Below, piece after piece: positions 19,162-28,258 of a stretch of DNA of 64,000 nucleotides (within the stretch, counting starts at the first letter, position 1; the number at the start of each line of letters is the position of its first letter). Made by a program: the position numbers and the translations under genes. Origin of the DNA: Pseudenterobacter timonensis (lineage in GTDB: Bacteria; Pseudomonadota; Gammaproteobacteria; Enterobacterales; Enterobacteriaceae); assembly GCF_900021175.1 (NCBI RefSeq), contig NZ_FCOP01000011.1, positions 434,001 through 498,000 on the forward strand. Reading direction: 5' to 3'. A model generated the notes under the pieces. It ran no database searches. It saw only the letters and a list, made by a program, of their open reading frames with translations, and had not been told where the DNA came from.

Positions 19162-20922
19162 TTACGCCAGCTGCAACAGGGTATCGCCAACCGCAACGGC
19201 GTCACCGGCTTTAACCGCGATGTTGCGTACCGTACCGGCCTGCGCGGCGCGGATTTCCGTCTCCATTTTCATCGCCTCCAGAATCAGCAGCACCTCTCCC
19301 TCCGCCACGGTCTGGCCTTCCGACGCCACCACTTTCCAGATGTTGCCTGCGAGCGGGGCGGTGACCGGTGCGCCGCCTGTCGTGGCGACTGGCGCGCTTG
19401 CCGGTGCCGCAGGCGCACTGGTCTGGGCGATCTCTCCTCCTTCGCTCACCTTCACGACAAAGGCTTTACCTTCCAGTTCGACGGTATAGACGCCGGAGGT
19501 AGCGCGGGGTGCTTTTGCCGGTTCGGCGGCGGTTACCGTCGTGTCAGGGGTCGGTTCAAAGGCTGCCGGATTATTGCGATTTTCGAGGAATTTCAGCCCA
19601 ATCTGCGGGAACAGCGCGACGGTTAACACATCGTCGATGGCGTTGGCAGCAAGCGCGATCCCTTTTTCCTGCGCCTGCTGTTTAACGTCGATCTCCAGCT
19701 GTGCCAGCTCAGGCTGGAGCAGATCAGCGGGACGGCAGGTGACGGGCTCGCCGCCCTCCAGCACACGCGCGCGCAGCGCCGGATTGACCGGGGCAGGGGT
19801 GTGGCCATATTCGCCTTTCAGGATCCCGGCGGTCTCTTTTGCGATGCTCTTATAGCGCTCGCCGGTAAGTACGTTCAGTACCGCCTGGGTGCCGACAATC
19901 TGCGAGGTAGGGGTAACCAGCGGAATAAAACCAAGATCTTCGCGCACCCGGGGGATCTCTTGCAGTACCTCATCCAGCCGGTCGACGGCGTTTTGCTGCT
20001 TGAGCTGGCTCTCCAGGTTGGTCAGCATGCCGCCGGGCACCTGCGCCACCAGAATGCGGCTGTCACTCCCCCGAAGCTGGCCTTCAAAGGCGTGATATTT
20101 TTTACGCACCGCGCGAAACCACGCGGCGATTTTCTCCAGATGCGCAATGTCCAGCCCGGTGTCATGCGGGGTGCCGGCAAGGCTTGCGACCAGCGCTTCG
20201 GTCGCCGGATGGCCGTAAGTGGCGCTCATGGAGGAGATAGCGGTGTCAACGCCGTCGACGCCCGCTTCAATGGCCTTCAGCAGGGTCATTTCAGCCATGC
20301 CGGTGGTGGCGTGGCAGTGCAGATGCAGTCGCACGTCATAGCGCTTTTTAATTTCGCTGACCAGCTCAAACGCCGCCATGGGGGTGAGAATGCCGGACAT
20401 ATCTTTAATCGCGATGGAATCGACGCCCGTCTCAAGAAGTTGTTCCGTCAGATCCAGCCAGGTTTGCAGCGTGTGGGCCGGGCTGGTGGTATAGCTCAGC
20501 GTGCCCTGGGCATGGGCGCCATGGCTGCGTACCGCCCGCAGCGCGCAGGCCATATTGCGCGGATCGTTCATGGCGTCAAAGACGCGGAAGACATCCATAC
20601 CATTTTTCACGGCGCGTTCGACGAAACGCTCCACCACATCGTCGGCGTAGTGGCGATACCCCAGCAGGTTCTGACCGCGCAGTAACATCTGCAACGGGGT
20701 TTTCGGCATCGCCTTTTTCAGCTCGCGCAGGCGCACCCACGGATCTTCCCCCAGAAAACGGATACAGGCGTCAAACGTAGCGCCGCCCCAGCATTCGAGA
20801 GACCAGTATCCGGCACCGTCGAGCTGCTCCGCGATGGGCAACATATCCGCCAGGCGCAGGCGCGTGGCGAATAATGATTGATGGGCGTCTCGCAGGACGA
20901 CGTCAGTAATGGCTACGGTCAT
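19162..20922 (-). CDS. oadA: Oxaloacetate decarboxylase alpha subunit, biotin-dependent carboxyltransferase
   Basis: OadA transfers carboxyl from oxaloacetate to biotin, releasing pyruvate. It is a peripheral subunit of the decarboxylase Na+ pump. The 586-residue protein has an N-terminal carboxyltransferase barrel with [10 protein letters not shown] (metal Asp), IKDMSG and HLHCHATTG (metal His pair). A conserved carboxylase domain extends to about 460, followed by a flexible Ala/Pro-rich linker ([19 protein letters not shown]). The C-terminal biotinyl domain has EAMKMET with the biotinylated lysine at about residue 552. It lies between oadG and oadB. Confidence 0.98.
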   Translation of the reverse strand: MTVAITDVVLRDAHQSLFATRLRLADMLPIAEQLDGAGYWSLECWGGATFDACIRFLGEDPWVRLRELKKAMPKTPLQMLLRGQNLLGYRHYADDVVERFVERAVKNGMDVFRVFDAMNDPRNMACALRAVRSHGAHAQGTLSYTTSPAHTLQTWLDLTEQLLETGVDSIAIKDMSGILTPMAAFELVSEIKKRYDVRLHLHCHATTGMAEMTLLKAIEAGVDGVDTAISSMSATYGHPATEALVASLAGTPHDTGLDIAHLEKIAAWFRAVRKKYHAFEGQLRGSDSRILVAQVPGGMLTNLESQLKQQNAVDRLDEVLQEIPRVREDLGFIPLVTPTSQIVGTQAVLNVLTGERYKSIAKETAGILKGEYGHTPAPVNPALRARVLEGGEPVTCRPADLLQPELAQLEIDVKQQAQEKGIALAANAIDDVLTVALFPQIGLKFLENRNNPAAFEPTPDTTVTAAEPAKAPRATSGVYTVELEGKAFVVKVSEGGEIAQTSAPAAPASAPVATTGGAPVTAPLAGNIWKVVASEGQTVAEGEVLLILEAMKMETEIRAAQAGTVRNIAVKAGDAVAVGDTLLQLA

Positions 20923-20939
20923 ACTTTGCTCTCCTTGAA

Positions 20940-21173
20940 TCAGGGGTTAAGTTTGCGGTGATGGCAGATAGCGGCGGCAATCACCGGCTTCAGACGAATA
21001 AAGTCCGACTCCGCGGGTGGGCTCGGTTGCGTGACAGGTTGTGGGAAAAGGCGGTTTATGGCGGCGGACATCCCCTGAATGGCAAAAATCAGTACCAGCA
21101 AAAAGACCAGTACAAAGCCCATGCCGAGAAACATCAGCGTGAGGCCTTCGCTAAGAAGCACTGCTTCGGTCAT
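20940..21173 (-). CDS. oadG: Oxaloacetate decarboxylase gamma subunit
   Basis: OadG is the small membrane subunit that holds OadA and OadB together and whose C-terminal tail binds zinc to speed decarboxylation. The 77-residue protein has one transmembrane helix at about residues 10-35 ([20 protein letters not shown]), a Pro-rich linker ([10 protein letters not shown]) and a C-terminus with [12 protein letters not shown]. There the Cys and His residues fit the known zinc role. It precedes oadA by 17 bases. A 157-base gap without obvious signals separates it from citS. Confidence 0.95.
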   Translation of the reverse strand: MTEAVLLSEGLTLMFLGMGFVLVFLLVLIFAIQGMSAAINRLFPQPVTQPSPPAESDFIRLKPVIAAAICHHRKLNP

Positions 21174-21330
21174 ATCAATATCTCAATATTCAGGTGCACG
21201 GTGGCGGGTCCGGCCGTTTACGCTGACGCCCCGGCTAAGGAACAGGGTGGATTTCACATTGGCCGCTCCTGGCCCGGTGCCCCTGTAAAGCGCTAAGCGT
21301 GACGCCCTTCGCCGCCCCCGTGCGTTTTCG

Positions 21331-22671
21331 TTAAACCATCATGCCAAAGACAACGCTGGCGATAATGAGCACAATGCCGCCGCCCAGACGGGAGGAGATT
21401 TGCGCATAGGAGATCAGGTTCATACGGTTACAGGCAGAGAGCACTTCCAGGTCGCCTGAGCCGCCGCGGTTAGCCATGCAGAGCCCGGCGGTAATAGCCG
21501 ACTCCACAGGAAAGAAGCCAATCAGCCAGCCGCCGATAGCCGCGCCGATAATGGCGCCGATAACAATTACCGCCGCGATGACAATGTTGGCGAAGGTCAG
21601 GGCGTCGATGATCTCCTGCAGGTCGGTGTAGCAGACGCCAACACCCACCATCAGTACCCACAGCAACTGTTTGGAGAAGAAATCGGAAAGGCGTTTAGCC
21701 CCCGCTTTGATCTCCGGCGAGCAGATCCCGGAAGCGTTCAGTGCCGCGACAATCAGCACCATCCAGGCGAAAGTGTGGATGGCGACGCCGCCGATAGTTG
21801 GCAGAATGGCTTTTGCCATGACGTAGGCCAGCAGGAAACAGGTGGTCGCCAGCACCAGGCCGACCGCCGTTTCGCGGTGCGTGACAGGCCCTGCCTGCTC
21901 ATCATCTTCCGCACGGAAAGAGGCTTTGCGCACCAGCTCGCCGTTGCCGGTCAGCGCCGGGTACTTTTTGCCAATAACATCCAGCACCGCCGCGAAAATA
22001 ATGGCGAAGATGTTGGCGATGGTCAGAATGGCGATGGCGGTGGAGTAGTACTCTTCCCGCGGACGCCCGGTCACAGAGTGATAAATTTCGGAGAGCGGTA
22101 CCGCGCCCGCGCCGTTGCCGCCGCCCATAATCGGCAGGACATAGAGCATCAGGATGCGATCGACCGGAATGCCGAAGCAGAGACCGATGGCGATGCCGAA
22201 GATGGCGGCGCCAATAATCCCGATTAGAATGGTGGGAATATAGCCTAACAGGGACTTCAACAGCAGCTTGCGGTTAACCGAAAGGATCGCGCCGGTAATC
22301 AATACTGAAATAAAAAGGTTCAGGAAATTACTTTTATCCATAACGTTAGTAATGGCGTCAATTTCCTTCTGGGTAAAAATGCCCGCATAAACAAAATAAG
22401 CGGCAACCAGAAAGATCATAACTGGCGCACCACCGATATATTTATTAAATAAAGGCAGACGTTTGCCGATTTCGCCAAATATCGCGCCAATAATAAACAT
22501 TAATGCGAGACCGCCAACCATATCGACGGGTAATGCGTTATTAAAATGTGAAAGTAAAAGCGTAATTAACGCCAGCGCGTAAAGCGGAAGCGGCATACCA
22601 AATATTTTAAAATCCAGTAGGGACGCTACGCCTTTCTTCTCCTGTACCGGAGCCTGGCTTATGTTGGTCAT
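21331..22671 (-). CDS. citS: Na+-dependent citrate symporter CitS
   Basis: CitS is an inner-membrane 2-hydroxycarboxylate transporter (2HCT family) that imports citrate with Na+. The start at 22671 (MTNISQAPVQEKKGV) gives 446 residues, the same as K. pneumoniae CitS, and has AGGA nine bases upstream. An ATG at 22680 lacks a ribosome site. The family GGXG re-entrant loops are present in PIMGGGNGAGAVPLSEIYHS near residue 187 and CMANRGGSGDLEVLSACNRM near 405. It is the first gene of the minus-strand citS-oadGAB-citAB run, and the Na+ gradient built by OadB can drive it. Confidence 0.97.
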   Translation of the reverse strand: MTNISQAPVQEKKGVASLLDFKIFGMPLPLYALALITLLLSHFNNALPVDMVGGLALMFIIGAIFGEIGKRLPLFNKYIGGAPVMIFLVAAYFVYAGIFTQKEIDAITNVMDKSNFLNLFISVLITGAILSVNRKLLLKSLLGYIPTILIGIIGAAIFGIAIGLCFGIPVDRILMLYVLPIMGGGNGAGAVPLSEIYHSVTGRPREEYYSTAIAILTIANIFAIIFAAVLDVIGKKYPALTGNGELVRKASFRAEDDEQAGPVTHRETAVGLVLATTCFLLAYVMAKAILPTIGGVAIHTFAWMVLIVAALNASGICSPEIKAGAKRLSDFFSKQLLWVLMVGVGVCYTDLQEIIDALTFANIVIAAVIVIGAIIGAAIGGWLIGFFPVESAITAGLCMANRGGSGDLEVLSACNRMNLISYAQISSRLGGGIVLIIASVVFGMMV

Positions 22672-22925
22672 AAACACCATCCTGTGCGTAATTAATGTAG
22701 TGAGGCGAGGCGAATAATAATGAACTTAACTGGCGAAATGATGTGATAATCCTCACCGAATGACCGGGTTTTTTATTAACTTAATTGGTTTTATTTCTTT
22801 GATTTAATTAAATAAATAAACCACATAAACGTAGTTAAATTAGCCGGGGAAATGTGACGAATATTAAAGAATGAAAAGGGGAAGGGTGGCGAGAATAAAA
22901 TAAGTTATTTAAGGATAGCGGAATA
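22672..22925. promoter_or_regulatory. Divergent citS/citC control region
   Basis: This 254-base, markedly AT-rich stretch separates the two divergent citrate operons. In K. pneumoniae the equivalent region binds phosphorylated CitB and CRP. Here I can point to one CRP-like site (22742-22757). AT-rich runs such as TTAATTGGTTTTATTTCTTTGATTTAAT (part of 22780-22810) are candidates for CitB binding, but I cannot define the sites. Confidence 0.75.
22739..22760. promoter_or_regulatory. CRP-binding site in citS/citC region
   Basis: TGTGATAATCCTCACC matches TGTGA-N6-TCACA at 9 of 10 core positions, flanked by AATGA and GAATG. It lies about 70 bases upstream of citS and 165 upstream of citC and suggests catabolite control of citrate fermentation. 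Confidence 0.7.
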
Positions 22926-23957
22926 ATGAATATTCTCTTCAGACGGATAGACCCGTCCGCTGACGTAGCCCGGCGCAGCGCCGTGGCGCGTTTTCTTCAA
23001 CATGCCGGGCTGGCGCTGGAGCCAGATTGCGAGACGGTTATCGTTGCCGAGGCGCAGGGCGCTATTGTCGGCTGCGGCGCGATAGCGGGCGAAGTGCTGA
23101 AATGTATCGCCGTAGCGCCAGGGCTGCATGGACAGGGGCTCAGTCTGCGGCTGCTGACCGAACTGGTGACGCTGGCGTTTGAAAAAGGGCGCAGCGAACT
23201 CTTTCTTTTCACCAAACCGGAAAATATCGCGCTCTTTTCCGGGGCCGGTTTTTGGCCGATTGCGGAAGCGGGCGAACGCGCGGTGCTGATGGAAAACAGC
23301 CGGGAAAGGCTGGGACGCTATTGCCGTCAGCTGACGCTCTATCGCCAGCCCGGCGAAAAGATTGGCGCGATTGTGATGAACGCGAACCCCTTCACGCTCG
23401 GACACCAGTGGCTGATTAAGCAGGCGGTTGAGCAGTGCGACTGGCTGCATCTGTTCGTGGTGAAAGAGGATGCCTCTTTTTTCCGCTATCAGGATCGCTG
23501 GGCGCTTATTCAGCAAGGCATTACGGACATTCCCCGCGTCACCCTCCATCCTGGCTCCCGCTACCTCATCTCCCGCGCCACCTTTCCGGGCTATTTCCTC
23601 AAGGATAAAGGGGTGGTGGACGACTGCCACAGCCAGATCGATCTGACGCTGTTTCGCCAGTACCTGGCCCCCTCGCTCGGCATCACCCACCGCTTTGTCG
23701 GCAGCGAGCCGCTCTGCCCGCTGACCCGCGCCTATAACCAGCGCATGAAAGCGGCGCTGATCTCGCCCACGCTTCCCGGCCCGGTGATAGAGGTGGTTGA
23801 GCTGGAACGGATCGGACAGGGCGGCGCGGCGATCTCGGCATCGCGGGTGCGCAAACTTTACTCACAGCGGGACTGGCCGGCCATTGCCGCGCTGGTGCCA
23901 TCCTCCACGCTTGCCTTCCTGATGCGTCTCGCGGCGCAGGTTGGCGAGACGGCGTGA
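22926..23957 (+). CDS. citC: [Citrate (pro-3S)-lyase] ligase
   Basis: CitC activates citrate lyase by ATP-dependent acetylation of the prosthetic-group thiol on CitD. The 343-residue protein has an N-terminal GNAT-like part (about 1-130; CIAVAPGLHGQGLSLRLL). A C-terminal nucleotidyltransferase domain contains IGAIVMNANPFTLGHQWL (the HxGH-type motif NPFTLGH) and ISASRVRKL near the end (ISxSxVR motif). It is the first gene of citCDEFXG, divergent from citS. Confidence 0.96.
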   Translation: MNILFRRIDPSADVARRSAVARFLQHAGLALEPDCETVIVAEAQGAIVGCGAIAGEVLKCIAVAPGLHGQGLSLRLLTELVTLAFEKGRSELFLFTKPENIALFSGAGFWPIAEAGERAVLMENSRERLGRYCRQLTLYRQPGEKIGAIVMNANPFTLGHQWLIKQAVEQCDWLHLFVVKEDASFFRYQDRWALIQQGITDIPRVTLHPGSRYLISRATFPGYFLKDKGVVDDCHSQIDLTLFRQYLAPSLGITHRFVGSEPLCPLTRAYNQRMKAALISPTLPGPVIEVVELERIGQGGAAISASRVRKLYSQRDWPAIAALVPSSTLAFLMRLAAQVGETA

Positions 23958-23987
23958 ATTATCTCTCTTGATGAAGGAACAGAGCTT

Positions 23988-24281
23988 ATGGAAATGAAAA
24001 AAGAGGCCCTGGCCGGCACGCTGGAATCCAGCGATGCCATGGTCAGGATTGGTCCATCGGACGAACCGGGGATCCAGCTTGAACTGGAGAGCCTGGTGAA
24101 GCAGCAGTTCGGCGCGGCTATCGAGCTGGTGGTACGCGAGACGCTGGCAAGCCTTGGCGTAACCCGGGCGAGAGTCGCCATTGATGACAAAGGCGCGCTG
24201 GACTGCATACTTCGCGCCCGTGTTCAGGCCGCGGCGCTCCGTGCCGCCGGACAGGTTCATTTTCCATGGAGCCCACGATGA
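23988..24281 (+). CDS. citD: Citrate lyase gamma subunit (acyl carrier protein)
   Basis: CitD is the small carrier subunit that holds the 2'-(5''-phosphoribosyl)-3'-dephospho-CoA group. The 97-residue protein has the modification site [13 protein letters not shown] near the N-terminus, with Ser14 the residue expected to be modified by CitX, as in Klebsiella. The stop codon overlaps the citE start (ATGA). It sits 30 bases after citC. Confidence 0.96.
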   Translation: MEMKKEALAGTLESSDAMVRIGPSDEPGIQLELESLVKQQFGAAIELVVRETLASLGVTRARVAIDDKGALDCILRARVQAAALRAAGQVHFPWSPR

Positions 24282-25147
24282 AAACACGTCGCAGTATGTT
24301 GTTTATCCCGGGCAGCAATGCCGCCATGCTTAGCACCTCCTTTGTCTACGGCGCCGATGCCGTGATGTTCGACCTTGAGGATGCCGTTTCGCTGCGTGAA
24401 AAAGATACCGCCCGTCTGCTGGTACACCACGCGCTTCAGCATCCGCTCTACCAGGATATCGAAACCGTGGTGCGTATTAACCCGCTTAATACCCCTTTCG
24501 GCCTGGCCGATCTTGAGGCGGTGGTGCGCGCCGGCGTGGATATCGTCCGTTTACCGAAAACGGATCGCAAAGAGGATGTGCACGAGCTGGAGAATCACAT
24601 TGCACGTATCGAACAGGAATGCGGGCGCGAGCCCGGCAGCACCAAAATCATGGCGGCCATTGAGTCGGCGCTGGGCGTAGTGAATGCCCTCGAAATCGCG
24701 ACCGCCAGCCCGCGCATGGTGGCGATTGCGCTGGCGGCGTTTGATTACGTGATGGATATGGGCACCTGCCGCGGTGACGGAACCGAACTCTTTTACGCCC
24801 GCTGCGCCGTACTGCACGCCGCCCGCGTGGCGGGGATCGCCGCCTATGACGTGGTCTGGTCCGATATCAATGATGAAGAGGGCTTCCTGAAAGAGGTCAG
24901 TCTGGCGAAAGGGCTAGGGTTTAACGGCAAATCGCTGGTTAACCCCCGGCAGATCGAGCTGCTGCACCGCGCCTATGCGCCGAGTCGCAAGGAGGTTAAC
25001 TACGCGCATGAGGTGATCGCGGCGGCAGAAGAGGCGGAAGCCAACGGGCTAGGCGTAGTCTCGCTTAACGGCAAGATGATCGACGGGCCGATTATCGATC
25101 ATGCCCGCAAGGTGGTGGCGCTGTCCGCCTCCGGTATTCGTGACTAA
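24278..25147 (+). CDS. citE: Citrate lyase beta subunit
   Basis: CitE is the citryl-ACP lyase subunit, splitting citryl-thioester into acetyl-thioester and oxaloacetate. It is 289 residues from the ATG at 24278. That start forms an ATGA overlap with citD, has GGAG six bases upstream, and matches the known N-terminus [18 protein letters not shown]. An ATG at 24266 is in frame but less likely. HpcH/CitE-family motifs present are [39 protein letters not shown] and [14 protein letters not shown], covering the Mg2+ and substrate residues. Confidence 0.97.
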   Translation: MKTRRSMLFIPGSNAAMLSTSFVYGADAVMFDLEDAVSLREKDTARLLVHHALQHPLYQDIETVVRINPLNTPFGLADLEAVVRAGVDIVRLPKTDRKEDVHELENHIARIEQECGREPGSTKIMAAIESALGVVNALEIATASPRMVAIALAAFDYVMDMGTCRGDGTELFYARCAVLHAARVAGIAAYDVVWSDINDEEGFLKEVSLAKGLGFNGKSLVNPRQIELLHRAYAPSRKEVNYAHEVIAAAEEAEANGLGVVSLNGKMIDGPIIDHARKVVALSASGIRD

Positions 25148-25157
25148 GGGGGGGAAA

Positions 25158-26678
25158 ATGAATAAGACCGTGGAAATGTTAAAACAGCAGTACACCGTGC
25201 CGCAGGATCTCCGCCCCTTTGCTGGCGTAACGGCGCAAAGCCCGTGGCTGGCGAGCGAAACTGAAAAACGTCAGCGTAAGATCTGCGACTCGCTGGAAGA
25301 GGCGATCCGCCGCTCCGGCCTGCAAAACGGCATGACCATCTCTTTTCACCACGCGTTTCGCGGCGGTGACAAGGTAATCAACATGGTTATGGGGAAGCTG
25401 GCGGAGATGGGATTTCGCGATTTAACCCTCGCCTCCAGCTCGCTTATCGACGCTCACTGGCCGCTGATAGAACATATACGCAACGGCGTAATCCGCCAGA
25501 TCTATACCTCTGGTCTGCGCGGCAAGCTGGGCGAGGAGATCTCCGCCGGGCTAATGGAGAATCCGGTACAGATCCACTCCCACGGCGGGCGCGTCCACCT
25601 GATCCAGAGCGGTGAACTTAACATCGACGTCGCTTTTCTCGGCGTTCCCTGCTGTGACGAAGCGGGTAACGCTAACGGCTTTAGCGGCAAGTCGCGCTGC
25701 GGTTCGCTGGGCTACGCTCGCGTGGATGCGGAGTATGCGAAATGCGTGGTGTTGCTTACCGAAGAGTGGGTGAGCTATCCCAATTATCCTGCCAGCATTG
25801 CCCAGGATCAGGTCGATCTGATCGTACAGGTCGATGAGGTGGGCGATCCGGCGAAGATCACCGCAGGCGCGATCCGCCTTTCCAGCAATCCGCGCGAGCT
25901 GCTCATCGCCCGGATGGCGGCGGATGTGATCGAACATTCCGGCTATTTCAAAGAGGGTTTTTCGCTGCAAACCGGTACCGGCGGCGCGTCGCTGGCGGTG
26001 ACGCGTTTCCTGGAAGAGAAGATGCGTCGCCACGATATCCGGGCTGGCTTCGGGCTGGGGGGAATTACCGGCACGATGGTCGACCTGCATGAAAAAGGGC
26101 TGATCAAAGCGCTGCTGGACACCCAGTCTTTTGACGGCGACGCCACCCGTTCGCTGGCGCAAAACCCGCACCATATTGAAATTTCTGCCAATCAGTACGC
26201 CAGCCCCTCCTCAAAAGCGGCCTGCTGCGAACGTCTGAACGTGGTCATGCTGAGCGCGCTGGAGATTGACGTTGGTTATAACGTCAACGTGATGACCGGC
26301 TCGAACGGCGTGCTGCGCGGCGCTTCGGGTGGACACAGCGACACCGCCGCCGGGGCGGATCTCACCATCATCACCGTACCGCTGGTGCGCGGTCGCATTC
26401 CCTGCGTGGTGGAAAAGGTGCTGACTAAAGTGACCCCTGGCGCAAGCGTGGATGTGCTGGTTACCGATCACGGTATCGCCGTTAACCCGGCGCGCCAGGA
26501 TCTGATCGATAACCTTCGCCAGGCGGGGATCCCGCTGATGACCATCGAACAGCTTCAGCAACGTGCAGAGATGCTGACGGGCAAACCGCAGCCGATCGAA
26601 TTTACCGATCGGGTGGTGGCGGTGGTGCGCTACCGCGACGGTTCGGTGATCGATCTCATTCGTCAGGTAAAAGCGTAA
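25158..26678 (+). CDS. citF: Citrate lyase alpha subunit (citrate:acetyl-ACP transferase)
   Basis: CitF exchanges the acetyl group on CitD for citrate, forming citryl-ACP. The 506-residue protein starts at 25158 after AAGGGGGGGAAA. An open frame upstream overlaps citE but has no support. CoA-transferase-like Gly-rich segments are seen (SFHHAFRGGDKVIN, SHGGRVHLIQSGELNIDVAF, GTGGASLAVTRFLEEKMRR, GSNGVLRGASGGHSDTAAGA). The last base of the stop overlaps the citX start. Confidence 0.97.
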   Translation: MNKTVEMLKQQYTVPQDLRPFAGVTAQSPWLASETEKRQRKICDSLEEAIRRSGLQNGMTISFHHAFRGGDKVINMVMGKLAEMGFRDLTLASSSLIDAHWPLIEHIRNGVIRQIYTSGLRGKLGEEISAGLMENPVQIHSHGGRVHLIQSGELNIDVAFLGVPCCDEAGNANGFSGKSRCGSLGYARVDAEYAKCVVLLTEEWVSYPNYPASIAQDQVDLIVQVDEVGDPAKITAGAIRLSSNPRELLIARMAADVIEHSGYFKEGFSLQTGTGGASLAVTRFLEEKMRRHDIRAGFGLGGITGTMVDLHEKGLIKALLDTQSFDGDATRSLAQNPHHIEISANQYASPSSKAACCERLNVVMLSALEIDVGYNVNVMTGSNGVLRGASGGHSDTAAGADLTIITVPLVRGRIPCVVEKVLTKVTPGASVDVLVTDHGIAVNPARQDLIDNLRQAGIPLMTIEQLQQRAEMLTGKPQPIEFTDRVVAVVRYRDGSVIDLIRQVKA

Positions 26679-27214
26679 TGCAAGGCGCAGATCGGCTTTC
26701 TGACGGCCAGGCCGTGACGCTGGAGGCGCTGTTAAACGCCCGCGAAAAAAGGCTATCACGGCAGCGTCACGCGCTGACCTGCTATCGCCTGCCGCTGGTT
26801 TCCCTCACCCTGGTCACCCCGGGGCCGGTTAAAAACAACCGGACCTGGCGGCGGCTGGCGGCTAACGCCCGTAAAGAGGTACTGCGCCTGTGTGCGGTGC
26901 ATAGCTGGGCCTGCGCCTGGGAACAGAGCGTGGATGCGGTCAGCGGCCCTGAATGGATGGCGGCAATCTGCGCCCCTGCAAAAACGTTGAAACGGGCAAT
27001 GGTGCATCTGGAGGAGAACCATCCGCTGGGCAGACTCTGGGATATCGACATCATCGACAGCGATGGCCGCTCCCTGTCGCGTAGGGAATTTGGCTTTCCG
27101 CCGCGACGCTGCCTGGTTTGCGCCGAAGCGGCGCACATCTGCGCCCGCGCGCGACGCCACACTATCGACATGCTACTGGAAGAAATCGCACGAAGGATTG
27201 AAGATGAAAAGTGA
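26678..27214 (+). CDS. citX: Apo-citrate lyase phosphoribosyl-dephospho-CoA transferase
   Basis: CitX attaches the prosthetic group made by CitG to the CitD serine. The 178-residue protein has the family segments LEALLNAREKRLSRQR, LVSLTLVTPGPVKNN, HPLGRLWDIDIID, REFGFPPRRCLVC and ICARARRHT. The ATG at 26678 overlaps the citF stop by one base. Its end overlaps citG by 11 bases. The C(D)EFXG order is that of the Salmonella/E. coli type cluster, whereas K. pneumoniae keeps citX elsewhere. Confidence 0.95.
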   Translation: MQGADRLSDGQAVTLEALLNAREKRLSRQRHALTCYRLPLVSLTLVTPGPVKNNRTWRRLAANARKEVLRLCAVHSWACAWEQSVDAVSGPEWMAAICAPAKTLKRAMVHLEENHPLGRLWDIDIIDSDGRSLSRREFGFPPRRCLVCAEAAHICARARRHTIDMLLEEIARRIEDEK

Positions 27215-28112
27215 GATGACGCTGTATAGCGAAGAGACAACGGGCGACGACCTGGATGTTGACGATCTTATCGCGCGGGTCTCCCGGGCACTGCTGACGG
27301 AAGTCCATCTGACCCCCAAACCGGGGCTGGTGGATATCCGCAATAGCGGCGCCCATCAGGATATGAATCTCGCGACGTTCGAAAAAAGCATCGCCACTAT
27401 CGCCCCCTGGATGGAGAAGTTCTACCTGATGGGCTTTAACACCGCAGGCCTGGAGGCGGAGTCGGTGATGGTCATGCTGCGCCCGATTGGGATCGCCTGC
27501 GAAGCGGAGATGCTGCTGGCGACGGGGAGCGTGAACACCCATCGTGGCGCAATTTTCGCTTTTGGCCTGCTCAGCGCTGCCGTCGGACGTCTGAAGGCAC
27601 TCGGCCTGCCGGTGGAGCAGAACCGCCTGTGCGATCAGGTTGCCCGCTTCTGCCGCAAACTGGTGGCGAATGAGCTGGCGCACAACGCCGCAAAAAATCC
27701 TTCAAAAGGGGAGCTGCAGTTTTTGCGTTATGGCCTGACGGGCGCGCGCGGGGAGGCGGAGAGCGGGTTTAAGACCGTCCGCACTCTTGCGTTGCCGGTC
27801 TTTAAGCGCGTGCTGGCCGACCGTAACGACATGCAGCTTGCCCTGCTGCAAACCCTTCTGCATCTGCTGGCCTGGAACGACGATACCAACCTGGTGGCGC
27901 GCGGCGGGCTGGAGGGGCTTTACTACGTGCAAAGCCAGGCGCAGAAGCTGCTCTGGGAAGGCGGCGTACTGGCCCCGGGAGGAATGACCGCCCTGCAACG
28001 GCTGGATGATGACCTGATCGCCCGCCATTTAAGCCCGGGCGGGAGCGCCGATCTGCTGGCCGTCACCTATTTTCTGAGCGCTTTCCCGGAGGGGACGCTG
28101 GTTGTCTGTTGA
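27204..28112 (+). CDS. citG: Triphosphoribosyl-dephospho-CoA synthase
   Basis: CitG condenses ATP with dephospho-CoA to make the citrate lyase prosthetic-group precursor. The 302-residue protein starts at the ATG at 27204, which has AGGA seven bases upstream and overlaps the citX end. The frame is open further upstream within citX but no homology is expected there. Conserved blocks are LLTEVHLTPKPGLVDIRNSGAHQDM, GVNTHRGAIFAFGLL (as GSVNTHRGAIFAFG), TGARGEAESGF and LLAWNDDTNLVARGG. It is the last gene of the citC operon. Confidence 0.96.
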   Translation: MKSEMTLYSEETTGDDLDVDDLIARVSRALLTEVHLTPKPGLVDIRNSGAHQDMNLATFEKSIATIAPWMEKFYLMGFNTAGLEAESVMVMLRPIGIACEAEMLLATGSVNTHRGAIFAFGLLSAAVGRLKALGLPVEQNRLCDQVARFCRKLVANELAHNAAKNPSKGELQFLRYGLTGARGEAESGFKTVRTLALPVFKRVLADRNDMQLALLQTLLHLLAWNDDTNLVARGGLEGLYYVQSQAQKLLWEGGVLAPGGMTALQRLDDDLIARHLSPGGSADLLAVTYFLSAFPEGTLVVC

Positions 28113-28258
28113 GCGCAGCCCTACGCCATGGCGGGCGCCGGGATTCCCGTCTCGCTTGTAATCATATATATCGGGTCTGGTTGATTAATAGCCAGCATAA
28201 GTGAAGGCAGGGAAAGCGCGCATTCTTCCCGCTTCTGTAAAACGCTAATGGAGTGAAC

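Noticed and set aside
27063..27203. N-terminal extension of citG into citX
   Set aside because: The frame is open, but the ATG at 27204 has a good ribosome site and gives the usual CitG length.
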